64,000 bases of DNA. It comes from Charina bottae. Its lineage: Eukaryota > Chordata > Lepidosauria > Squamata > Charinaidae. This document shows positions 11,290-21,299 of the stretch, one piece after another. The notes beneath the pieces are model-generated. The model was given only the letters and a program-made list of their open reading frames with translations, did no database searches and was not told the DNA's origin. Where the stretch lies: NCBI GenBank assembly GCA_023362775.1, contig JALMGJ010000004.1, positions 56,311,798 through 56,375,797 of the forward strand. The letters are read 5' to 3'. Position numbers and translations under genes: made by a program. How positions within the stretch are numbered: the stretch's first letter is position 1; the number at the start of each line of letters is the position of its first letter.

Positions 11290-12618
11290 AAGCCAAAGAA
11301 TTACTGGAGGACAAAGAAACCTACACCCCAGTAAACTCCAATCCGATACAGAAACTTGACAACCAGGTCAAAAGAATCCTCAATGACCTAACCAAGAAAG
11401 GTCAAATCAGTAAAGAAGAACAGAGGCAGATGAAAAGCAGTGGACCTATCATCCCACGCTTCTACGGACGCCCCAAAATACACAAGCCTGACATACCACT
11501 CCATCCAATTGTATCATTACCAGGCACCCCCACATACAACATAGCTAAAGAACTTACAAGAAAACTTGGGCATCTCACAGAGGAGAGTGAATACTCTATC
11601 AATTCCCCACTACAGTGCCTCCAGAAAATTAAAGACATAAAAATAGATGAAGATGAAATTATGGTGTCATTCGATGTCACTGCACTCTTTACATCCATAG
11701 ACCAAGCACTAGCGATTGAATCCATGGCAGCAGTTCTACGTAACACACCCGACCTAACAAGATACACCAAGATCAAAATACCCAGAATCATGGACCTCAT
11801 CAACCTCTGCCTCACCACCTACTTTCAATTTGATGGACAAATATGGACAAATTTGATGGACCACTCAACCCACCACAGCAAAACCAACAGAAGCTATGAA
11901 AAGGATTACACTGCCATACATCAGAAACATCTCAGAAACTACTAATAGACTGTTACTTCCACACGGCATCACTGTAGCACACAAACCAACCAAAACCCTT
12001 CAGAACATTGTAAGTAAACCAAAAGACCCAGTAGCCCAAGAAGAAAAAACAGGAGTTATCTACAACATACAGTGTAAGGACTGTAACAGCCACTATGTAG
12101 GACAGACTGGCAGAAGACTAACAGAACGCATCCACGAACACCAACTAGCAGTCAGAAGACATGATGAAAACTCCTTAATCTCACAACACATGGACAGACT
12201 TAACCATACTTTCAACTGGGAAACTGTGAGCATATTAGACCAGGCCAAATCCAAAAATGCTAGAGAATTCCTGGAAGCTTGGCACTCAGACAAAGCAGCC
12301 ATCAACAGACACATAGAGGTTAACAACATTTACATACCATTCATAAGAGACAATAGAATAGCCAGAAGACCAGAACACCCCTGGGCCAGCAATCAACAAC
12401 AAGATATGCATAGATTAACAGCAAGATTAGCAGCAGAGGAGCAATCAAACAACACAATAGACCTTAATCAAGGAACTATTAACTCAGTCAATCACCCAAA
12501 CAGCACACAACAGCCCAATCAAGGAACTACCAAGGAGAGTACAAGACCCCCACCAACACAGGCAGGACAAGCCAGGGTATATAAACAGACAGCAAGTTCC
12601 ACTCCCTTTTCGCACTGA
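11283..12618 (+). pseudogene. Penelope RT (N-terminal part) + GIY-YIG endonuclease, plus arm
   Basis: The plus strand first encodes the N-terminal RT region: PIIPRFYGRPKIHKPDIPLH, then VSFDVTALFTSID, the motif-A block with its catalytic aspartate. At about 11830-11870 the RT breaks off after TYFQFDGQ, within a local tttgatgga duplication, and joins the sequence upstream of the nuclease (ATG at 11896). The RT palm motifs with the YADD-type box are deleted and the frame changes. The nuclease (11896-12618, 240 codons) is open and nearly identical to the minus arm. The element could not supply its own RT. Confidence 0.9.
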
Positions 12619-12658
12619 AGATGTTGCCTAGCCTGGCAATGAAACGTCTGCATGAAAA
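12607..12658 (+). ncRNA. hammerhead-ribozyme-like motif in Penelope 3' region (plus arm)
   Basis: In order: ttttcgca (12607-12614), ctgaaga (12615-12621), gttgcc/ggcaat hairpin (12623-12628 with 12635-12640), gaaa (12641-12644), c, gtc (12646-12648), then tgcatgaaaa (12649-12658). The ttttc.gca strand pairs with tgc.gaaaa as stem I with a small bulge. This is the arrangement of a type I hammerhead with a minimal stem III, a kind reported in Penelope-like elements. One deviation is seen: an extra T lies between ctgaaga and helix II. Self-cleavage is inferred, not shown. Confidence 0.5.
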
Positions 12659-12702
12659 CAACAAGGCTCAGAGAGCACCAAAGACTCCCCATACTTCAGT
12701 CT

Positions 12703-13640
12703 GTTAATTCAAATTCTATTTCTCCTAGGAACTGTGGAAATACTGTAAACAGCATTATTCAAATTTTAGAGAAGGAAGAAAGCAAGAGGTCTAAAGAGAA
12801 TAAAGATAACTTTCTACAGCAACTTACAAGATGTAGCAGAAATCTGAGGTAAGGGAGCACTTTTATTCTGAGTATCATAAAATATGACTTGAGAGATTAC
12901 AAATTTTCTCAGGGTGGAAATGTTCAAGCACAGGAGACTATGCAACTTCTGACTGAATGTTGAAACTGGCAATTATCTCCAATTTGGTTACCATACTTTT
13001 AAAAGATATAGACAAATTAGAAGACACCAAAGAGCTTTTAATCTATAACTCAGCAGCAAAACTACAAAAGTCCCAATGTATCTCAGATTCCATATAATGG
13101 AAAAAAACTGGAGGACAAGCAGAGTATACTGCTTACCTAGTGGCTAAGGAAAAGACATGCTGTGAGAACTTACATAGACATGGGTCCCATTAAATACAAC
13201 TTACATGTATGCATAAGCGCACACACATGCACACAAATGCACACACAGAAACATGTACATACAAATAGGATTAAGCAAAAATTCTAGAATTGCTTTCACT
13301 ACATATGCAACTGTCATTGATAATAAACCAATAAAAATTGATGGTTTACAGGTAAAAATTCATAAATCACGCTTGTTCCAAAAATAGATTATTATTAAAA
13401 GAATACTTTATTATGTAACAATGAAGAACAAAGAGAGCCATTATTTAGGGCATAGTCCCGTCCCTGCATCAGAGGTACAATTCTGGGAAATTTAATTTTG
13501 TCTTATTTTGATCTCAAAATGAAAAACGAATTTAAGAATATTTTCTTAATATATATTTTAAATCAACTCCTCATAGTAACTAATTCTTATTAAATCATTG
13601 GTTGGCCAGGATCTCTTTTTATTCACATGTGTATGTATTG
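12703..13640. other. intergenic sequence, nothing recognised
   Basis: AT-rich sequence with a short CA-rich tract around 13215-13260. No gene or named repeat is supported. Confidence 0.55.
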
Positions 13641-13651
13641 TTTTTCTTTTT

Positions 13652-13712
13652 ACTTGTAAGCTGCCCAGAGTCATCAAGGTGTCAGGTGGACTTAAAATTG
13701 AATGAATGAATC
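13652..13712 (+). repeat. degenerate L2/CR1-type 3' tail with (GAAT)n
   Basis: The sequence gtaagctgcccagagtcat followed by a short (GAAT)n run resembles the LINE 3' terminus seen at 5565-5620. It is diverged and truncated. Confidence 0.5.
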
Positions 13713-14183
13713 AGTCAACCAATCTGCCAGAAAGATCAGTAACTAAGAAAGGGTTCTATACATTTGTGTTAGAGCAGGGGTCTTTCTGGAAATCCATATT
13801 AAAGGTTCACTGTTTTACTTCAGATTGGGCTTTATCAAAACCCCGTGTACTCAGTTATTGTGAAGAGAGGTCACAGGAGTTTAGGTCTTCAGTTACAGTA
13901 TTTCTCTAGACCACTTAGATGTAAAGTTGCCTCAGAGGAAAAGAAGTGAGGGGTTCTCAAAATAAATTAATTGGAGGCAGCAGCAAAGGCATGTAAGGGC
14001 CTTTGTAGAGAACAGACTAGCTTCCAGGCTTAACCGTTTTAGATGCACATCAAGGTACAGCAAATAAAGTCTTCAGAAATTTAGACTGAATGATTTCAAA
14101 ATAGGTCTCAGAACAACTCCATAGGCTAGATAACTTATAATTTTGTCGATCTTGATTGCTGCAAGGATGTGATTATTGTCATT

Positions 14184-14327
14184 TCATCTCATAGAGCATA
14201 CAATGGTACTTTGGGTTTTCATGGAAGCCACTTTAGTCTGTTTTTCCCAAGACAGTGATGCTGAAAAGGAAACCCCAAGGTATTTAAATGACAACTGCTC
14301 TATACTCATGCCATTGATTTTCAGGAA
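14184..14327 (-). pseudogene. non-LTR reverse transcriptase fragment, clade unknown
   Basis: Read on the minus strand, 14327 down to 14184 encodes FLKINGMSIEQLSFKYLGVS and about 27 further residues before a stop. The KINGxxIEQxxxFKYLGVxF pattern is typical of the region C-terminal to the RT catalytic core in non-LTR retrotransposons. The surrounding 14.0-14.5 kb is probably the same decayed element. It differs from the L2, L1 and RTE copies here, and I do not assign a clade. Confidence 0.55.
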
Positions 14328-14536
14328 TGGTGATGTCTCACAGCATCTCTAGAGAACAAGACCATTTATTCTGGGATAGCAATGATAAGACCTTTTTCTC
14401 TACGGTAGGGAGAAGTGCCCTGAGGCATATTCTTCTGCATAATAGGAATGTTAAAGAATGATTCCATCATCTCCATACAGGAGGACTGAAACAGGTCTAA
14501 TAGCTGTACTGGTCTACGACCGTAATAAATAAATTG

Positions 14537-14537
14537 C

Positions 14538-14587
<50 letters not shown>
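14537..14587. repeat. (TATC)n microsatellite
   Basis: About 12 uninterrupted TATC units follow a short LINE-like tail (ccgtaataaataaattg). Confidence 0.95.
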
Positions 14588-14588
<1 letters not shown>

Positions 14589-14599
14589 AGATAACTAAG

Positions 14600-16350
14600 G
14601 TGGGTGGAATTCAGATCCGCATGGGGCTTGCATTTGTGTTCCATTTATAAAATTAATTGCTAGGCCTATGAATTCAAATCAGATGATCTCTTAACAATTG
14701 GCTCCTTGTGGCAATCTCAAATGAGTTATATTTTTGCCATCCCTTTGGCAGAACTGTTCAGCTGAAAAATCCTTAAGCCCACTTTCCCCAGAATAATAAA
14801 GTCCTTATACACTCACTATAATCCTGTGAGGGAAACAAACTAAAGATAGTTATTTGCCCAAAGCCACGCTGAATGGTCTTCTATGCACTGATGTATTCCA
14901 GTGGTGGTTTAAAATTAGTATCTTCTGCAGACATAATTAAAGCAGCTGAGCATCACAATCAAAAGTATTTTATCATAAAAAATGGGAATGAGGGCTGATA
15001 TTTGAGGAAACCAAAACACAAGAGCCCCTTGAGTGCATATTGTTACTTTTCAGTCCCTTGGAGTTGGGCTGAATACTGAAGAAGAGATAAAAATTGGAGG
15101 GAGTAGCACTGTCTGCTATTCTTGAAGTTCTGCCATCTCTGTAGCTACTATGCAAATTTTTAAATTATGTATCAGTTACAGCCAATACAGAATTGAACTT
15201 TTCTTGTAATCATGGTGCCTCTATTTTGGATAAATTAGTCTATCTAAATACATAATAGTTGTTTTGATACAAATGCATGTCCTTCTATAAAGTGTTTTCC
15301 TTCAGCCCTTACTCATGTCTGTTTAATAAACATCTTCCAAAATTGGCTGACTTTCAAACAAACCTGTTAATTCAGTGCTCTTTTATGACTTTATAGAAAA
15401 AACTCTAAAATATAATATGAATGCTCAAAATAGTCTTGTCTTTTTAGAATAGCTGTTATCTTCCCATATATTAGGGCATTTAAAATAAATACTGAAATAA
15501 GGCAAACTATAGTTATTATTTCTTTTGTTTTGGTACAATATTATTTCAGTTAAAATCAGGAAATGTTCTTCAGAAATAAATCCCAGTGAGTCAGCAGATT
15601 GATGCAAGCAGCCTGGAAGTTATTTGCCCCAACCCAAAATGCTGAAGACACATTAAGTGGAGATCCTGTAAGAAGAGAGATCCTAAGACAGTGGCTCTCC
15701 AACTTTGCACACCACAACCTCTATAATGATAAATCAATTTCTGTGACTGCCCCTCATTAACAAAATGAATAATTTCATGGGGATAGGCTTGGGCAAAAAT
15801 TACATATACTATACAACATATTTTAAATAATTAAAGTTTAATCTGCGAATCACAGAGATTGTCAAACTTTGCAGTACTGCAGCTGTACACTGTGGATTTG
15901 AACAGGCAAAATGAGGAACAAAGCCCAGAGCAATCTTGAATGTGTTCCCACTTTGTCTGCATAAGTCTGATAAGGTGTTTTTTTCTTAATTGTGACTGTC
16001 CCTCTAAGTTGCTTGTTACCCCTTGTTCGACATGACTTGTCACAAGGCATTCTTAATTAATTTACATTTTGTTTTGCATAAAGCCAAAGTTTGCCCTGAT
16101 TTACTGCAAGCCTGCTTGTTAATAGGCCTAGGGATAATTATCAAAAGAAGAATTCTTAAAGCTTATTATAATAAGCTTCCTGAAATGAAGCAAAGGAAAT
16201 TCACTCTAGAGATAAGAAATAAGCCAATCTCCTGAATCAAAAAGAGAAGGAATTTGCCATTAGTTTATATCATTCAGATTCCTTGACATGGATTGCCACT
16301 GACGATCCAGAATTTCAGACATTAATCTTTTACAGCTATTCTTGGACTGG
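14600..16350. other. intergenic sequence, nothing recognised
   Basis: No coding exon and no clear repeat family is seen. Short open frames here show no domain motif. Confidence 0.5.
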
Positions 16351-16358
16351 GAGTTTTT

Positions 16359-16421
16359 GTGCAGTGAAGCCAGGACCTCGGGAATACAATTTGTGTGCTT
16401 TACCACTGGACTATGTTTCCC
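16359..16421 (-). repeat. tRNA-derived SINE head (degenerate)
   Basis: On the minus strand the sequence contains tagtccagtgg, a full match to the pol III A-box consensus. It is followed about 30 bases later by a decayed B-box-like gaggtcctgg. There is no acceptor stem or intact T-arm, so this is a SINE head rather than a tRNA gene. Confidence 0.4.
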
Positions 16422-16552
16422 TTGGGGGGCATTGATTCCGAAAGGGCTGCTGCCAGCTAAGGACAGGATTAGGCCATTTTGCTAGTCCAACTGCCAACTC
16501 CTGTAATTTTTACAAGTGGGAAGGGGTCCTGAGAGCAAAAAGTTTAAGACAG

Positions 16553-16614
16553 TGTTTCTCAACCTTGGCAACTTTAAGATATGTGGACTTCAATTCCCAG
16601 AATTCCCCAGCCAG
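16553..16614. mobile_element. foldback hAT MITE, single end
   Basis: The sequence cagtgtttctcaaccttgg, then the cttcaattcccagaattcc segment, matches the left half of the MITE at 48934-49050. The right half is missing. Confidence 0.65.
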
Positions 16615-17220
16615 TAGAAATACTGCTGTATGGTTTCCTTTTGTTAGGTGTGCTTGACTTACCTCTGACTGAAGCTCTCCACTGACCTCTAGTTCTAGCT
16701 TCTGTATTCCACTTCTGTGTCTTCTTCCTGACCATCAGGCATCACAGTTCCCTCCTGCTTTGGATGCTCTTCCTTTGCCTCTCTTTTTGGGATCTCTAAA
16801 TGAAACCTTGGTATTTGTATTAGTATTTGGACTTTGTTTTTCATCAAAATATGCCATGCTTTGTATCTTAACTGACTTTGTGATGGGATCAAAAATAGCA
16901 TATCTTTTGCATCCTAATTCATATCCATGATGGAATGCCTAACAGACTATGGGACACAGTAGATGCAAGACAGCCTTTGTTTTGCCAAACATTTGCTACC
17001 CCAAGATTATTCAGTATTTTCACTGGAAGAGACCATCTTCAGTAGTCCTGTCATTCAGGATCTCAATGGAGTCAGCTCTTCCTCCTGAATCACAAGTAGC
17101 CTAATATATTTCCCTGCCTTGCAGACTAGGAAGAACTCTTTTAGAATAAAAACAAAAATATTACTCTGTCTTCTTAATCTTAACATGTCTTTCTGTTCAG
17201 AGCCAAATAACCCTTTATTG

Positions 17221-17457
17221 CAGGGTTTCTCAACCAGGGTTCCATGGAGCCTTAGGGTTCCGTGAGCGGTCACTAGGGGTTCCCTGGGAGATCATGGTTT
17301 ATTTAAAACACTATTTCAAATTCAGGCAACTTCACATTAAAGGGGTAAGTTTCATTCTTTATTTTTAGTTTAAGAACACTGTTAATGCATATATACAGGC
17401 CTACCCATGAAATGAGAGTCCCCTTGTGGGGGGAGATGGGCAGTGATATAAATCAAA

Positions 17458-17504
<47 letters not shown>

Positions 17505-17614
17505 AATAATTTTGTAACTTCTGGCCTATATTTGAGCCTGAATGTGCAGGGGTTCCCCGAGGCCTGAAAAATATTTCAAGGGTTCCTCCAGGGTCAAAAG
17601 GTTGAGAAAGGCTG
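17221..17614. mobile_element. non-autonomous hAT with 8-bp target duplication
   Basis: The ends are cagggtttctcaaccaggg and aaaaggttgagaaaggctg. A perfect 8-bp duplication, ctttattg, lies at 17213-17220 and 17615-17622. The interior has no transposase. An L2-type tail with (AAAT)n at about 17415-17506 sits inside it. Confidence 0.88.
17415..17506 (+). repeat. L2-type 3' tail nested in a hAT
   Basis: The sequence gagagtccccttgtggggg, agatgggcagtgat and about 13 AAAT units form a short L2 3' end. The hAT resumes on the right (attttgtaacttctgg), so the L2 fragment inserted after the hAT. Confidence 0.75.
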
Positions 17615-17759
17615 CTTTATTGGATAGCAGGAACTTTATGGAAAGCAGACACTTTATGGGTAGCAGATTACTTTAAGAATGCATGGAGAAAGAACACTAA
17701 GATTAGGAGTATAACTTTTACAAGACAGTATTCTTAAGGTACGTGTTGGGCACAGAGAG

Positions 17760-17908
17760 AATCTTCTAGCTGTGCTCCTGTCCTCTGAAGATGCCAGCCA
17801 TAGCTACTGGCGAAACGGTAGGAACAAAAACTGCCAGAACACGGCCACACAGCCTGGAAAACCCACAACAACCATCGGATTCTGGCCGTGAAAGCCTTCG
17901 ACTATACA
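17760..17908 (+). mobile_element. Penelope-type 3' end fragment, second family
   Basis: The sequence cctctgaagatgccagccat ... ggcgaaacgg, followed by ccagaacacggccacacagc and acccacaacaaccatc, has the same organisation as the 3' region of the large Penelope element: ctgaagatg, hairpin, gaaac, downstream leader. The primary sequence differs. Only this non-coding end is present. Assignment to Penelope-like elements is by this shared architecture. Confidence 0.55.
17779..17826 (+). ncRNA. hammerhead-like motif, decayed
   Basis: Stem I is tgtcct (17779-17784) with aggaaca (17820-17826), giving 6 pairs with one bulged A. The core is ctgaaga (17785-17791), a gccag/ctggc helix II, then gaaa (17812-17815). 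The cleavage-site triplet expected as gtc reads ggt. As in the first family an extra T follows ctgaaga. It is probably inactive. Confidence 0.4.
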
Positions 17909-18062
17909 ATGATAAGCTTTATTTAGGAAAAGGCATGGTGATACAAAAGCCTGAGTTACTTAAGTCTGTTGTTAAGCCCCTAACAGCAACATATGACCAA
18001 GGAAGCAAGATTCACACTATGTCGATGAAGATTCTCAGTCATCCAGGTGGAATTGTCTGTAA

Positions 18063-18138
18063 GTTGAGTCATGGCAACTGGATTTCTTTCTTTTGGTTGA
18101 GAAATCCGAAGAAAGAAATCCAGTTGCCATGACTCAAC
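18063..18138. repeat. 30-bp perfect inverted repeat (hairpin)
   Basis: Arms at 18063-18092 and 18109-18138 are exact reverse complements (starting gttgagtcatggcaactgg) around a 16-base loop. The sequence just upstream (gattctcagtcatccaggt) looks like a repeat-element end, so the hairpin may be the terminus of a retroelement in minus orientation. The family is not identified with confidence. Confidence 0.9.
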
Positions 18139-18142
18139 CTAC

Positions 18143-20510
18143 AAAGATTCACACTGAGTCTCATTAATCAGGTTTAATGCCAGGAAAAAGAGGTTAGGTT
18201 GCAGAATCTTGGAAACTGAGTAAATATACTCCAGTCATTTATTTGTGAGTTCCTTAAGGAGGGTCTCTATGAGTTGTTTGAACTATTCCTAATGGACAGA
18301 TCTATGCCTTACGAGATTAGGCTGAAATATCCATCTGTTCCTCATTTTCCATATTTTGAAAACTTTTCTTTCTCAGACTCTGAAAATTCCCTTACATCTG
18401 TCAAAAATAATTCAGTAAATCTGTATTTATAGCCACCTAGGACATGTAAACCACAGACATTTTCTCTGACTAATCACCAAGGATCTTTAAACTTCTGCTT
18501 TTGAATGATTATTGAAACCATCAAATAAAGAATCAAATCCTGGTTCTCATCTATTTATTTGTAATTAATACTCAAATTTTTTTACGTTTAAATGAAAGAA
18601 GTAAAATCACAAAAGGATTTGTGTTTTATAAAACCAATAGCAGAACTGAAGGAAGAGGATTTCAAGCTCAGTAAGTGGGATAACTTTTATGGAAATAAGG
18701 TTAGGATTTCTAAGATGTCTCCAATTTCATTGAATTAGTTAATTGCCAGAAAAGGGAGAGGAGAAAAAAAACAAATAATCAAAAGCTGTTTTTTTTAAAA
18801 AAAATACTAAATATGAATGGATAATAAAAAATCGTGTGCAACAACTTTAGATCATTGCTATCAAGATGACCTAAGTATAATGCTGATGTATGGTGCATAG
18901 ATTATCCTGTGTACCAAACATATGTGCTATGTACACAATGGCATTGTACAAGTATTTTATGGAGAGAGTAGATGTAATCCTAGGTTGCTTTTACGTTATT
19001 TTTATAAAATGATTTGAGTTGTATCTCTTAGCCTTTGGAAAAAAGATAAAAGCTTTATAGTAGCCAGAGATATTGCTAGGACTGGTCCACTGACTTGAAT
19101 CTCAGGTCTATTTCTCAATTTCCCCTGAGCCTTCCCCAATTTGGTACCATCCAGATGAGCTGGGACTACAATTTCCGAAGTTGGCTGTACTGCCTGGGAA
19201 TTCCCCACACCTCTAGAAGGCAGAAGCCTGAGAAAGGCTGTTTCATTGGTCCTAGGAGAATTTTTTTCCTCACTGGAAGTTCTTTTTGAAACCATTAGTG
19301 GATAGCTAGAACCACTGAATGGAGCAAAGCTTAATACAGCAAAAAGACGCACACAGAAAGGAGTATTATTTAAAATAGTGTTGATGAGCACTTTAGAGAA
19401 ATATAGGTTATTGATCTTACACACTTAGCCCACCCAAGCATAAAGAATTGCACACTTAGACAAAGTAGGTTCAAAAATAAGTACAAAAGAAAATCTTACT
19501 TGTTTATTTAGTCCAGTTACATCCATTCAGGAAAAATGATTCCTGTTCTTCTTTCTTTCCCTAAACTGTATTTACCCTTAGCCCTCATTGCTGCTAAAGG
19601 CTGCGTGCAGGAAGGGGGAACCTCCTGACTCTAGGCCTAGGCATGGCGCCTAGATGAAAGGAGCAGCAGCATACTGCTTCCTTCTCTGATGGTGGAAGGA
19701 GGTAGAAGGGAGAGGAAAGTGTGGGAGGGACAACAAACCACTTCCTCCGGAAGCATATAGAGAGCTGCTTCCTAGAACAAACTCATCCACATGCTAATAA
19801 GGCATGCTGATTTCCTGGGACCTCCAACACCTTTTTCCTTTGGATAATTGCATGCACTGGAGTATATTCCTCCAGGAAGAAAAGGGAGGAAGGAATGGAG
19901 GAAGACAGAATAGTAAGGGAGAAAGATAGAGAAAGGAGAAAGGAATGGGAGAGAGGGGGAAACAGCTTATCATTCCCCTAAAAGGATAATTAGTCTTGGC
20001 AGAATATTCCAGATATACCAAGGGTAAATCCAGTGATCCTAGTATTGTTTGTAGGGGGGGTTGTTTTATTAATAGTCTTGAGCATAGTATTTTATCAATA
20101 TTGCATGCTCCTAGTTTGTGAGCAGTATGGCATCTGATCCAATAAAACTTATTCTCAAAGTTACTTAGCGGACATTAAAGCAAATGAGAAAGGCGCTTTG
20201 CAATATATTAACCTGGCTCTTGAATAACCCAGTAGTTACAAATCCCATAAAGCATATTCTTCACATTCTCAATGCATTCATGTTATAATATATTTTATAT
20301 TTAGACTTGTGATGCCATTCCATGCATCTGGAAACTTGCGAATTATGTGTGTTTGCATTTCATCCATATTTTATGGGAAAGTTTATCATATGAACCGGTG
20401 AGATCTAAACAATCAAAAGGCATGAAGTAAAAACAAATAGCCAAGTGGGAAAGAAGAAGGAAAAATATGTCATAACCGGTCTTCCTTTTTATAGCATTTT
20501 TATAAACACA
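18143..20510. other. intergenic sequence, mostly unrecognised
   Basis: No coding exon is seen. About 19122-19241 resembles a decayed MITE (tttggtaccatccagatgag ... cctgagaaaggctg). A purine-rich block lies at 19860-19960. Confidence 0.5.
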
Positions 20511-20512
20511 TA

Positions 20513-20921
20513 CAGGTAGTCCTCGCTTAACAACCACAATTGAAACCAGAATTTTGGTTGCTGAGCGAAGCGGTCATTAAGTGAATCTGACCCAATTTTA
20601 CAACCTTTTATGCAGCGGTTGTTAAGTGAATCACTTTGGGCATTAAGTGAACCACGTGGTCATTAAGTGAATCACACAGTTCCCATTTATTTTGCTTGCC
20701 AGAAGCTGGCCGGGAAGGTGGGAAATGGCGATCACGTGACCACAGGACGCTGTGATGGTCATAAATGCGAACTGGTTGCCAAGTGCCCAAGTTGTGATCA
20801 CGTGACCATGGGGACGCTGCAATGGTTGTAAGTGTGAGAACCGGTCATAGGTTGTTTTTTTCAGCACTGTCATAAGTCCGAACCATCACTAAATGAGTGG
20901 TGGTTAAGTGAGGACTACCTG
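20513..20921. mobile_element. Tc1/mariner-like MITE with TA duplication
   Basis: Terminal inverted repeats caggtagtcctcgcttaac and its near-complement (gttaagtgaggactacctg) are flanked by TA at 20511-20512 and 20922-20923, the mariner-type target duplication. The interior repeats a cattaagtgaa unit several times and has no transposase ORF. Confidence 0.8.
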
Positions 20922-21126
20922 TAGATAAACTAAAGATCAATTCACTCAGCAATTTAAAAAAAAGTTTTCTAAAATTCTGTAGCCAATACAATTTATCAAA
21001 GAAAATAAAATGTGATGCCATTGTGGTTCAAAGACAGAGAGTAAATAGAAATATAATTTGACTCTATTTCTAAATCCAACAGTTTCTAACATGATCTTAC
21101 AAGCTTATTTTGAACATGAAGGAGAA

Positions 21127-21146
21127 ATATATATATATACACACAC

Positions 21147-21179
<33 letters not shown>

Positions 21180-21201
21180 AACATATATATACACATACTG
21201 T

Positions 21202-21239
<38 letters not shown>

Positions 21240-21245
21240 ACACTA
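21127..21245. repeat. compound AT / CA / ACAT microsatellite
   Basis: Runs of TA, ACAC, ATAC and CACA fill this stretch. Long open frames across it are an effect of the dinucleotide repeat and are not coding. Confidence 0.95.
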
Positions 21246-21299
21246 GCTTGCAACCTGTTTTGAATGTCAGGAACACATTCCTGGAAGCAATAAAGTAAT

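Larger units (their letters stand above)
10029..12690. mobile_element. Penelope-like element, inverted dimer, with nested hAT
   Basis: Two arms of one Penelope-like retroelement face each other: a minus arm (about 10326-11273) and a plus arm (11274-12690). Each ends in the same roughly 300-bp 3' region (gagccttgttgttttcatg and its complement). The insertion is bounded by a perfect 12-bp direct repeat, atacttcagtct, at 10017-10028 and 12691-12702, read as the target duplication. A GC-rich hAT (10033-10317) later landed at the left border. Both arms encode a GIY-YIG endonuclease, and the plus arm also has the N-terminal part of the RT. Inverted partial copies are typical of Penelope elements. 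Confidence 0.92.

Noticed and set aside
16359..16421. tRNA gene
   Set aside because: There is a good A box but no acceptor stem, anticodon arm or intact B box. A SINE head explains it. The B-box match at 60237-60250 was rejected as a tRNA for the same reason.
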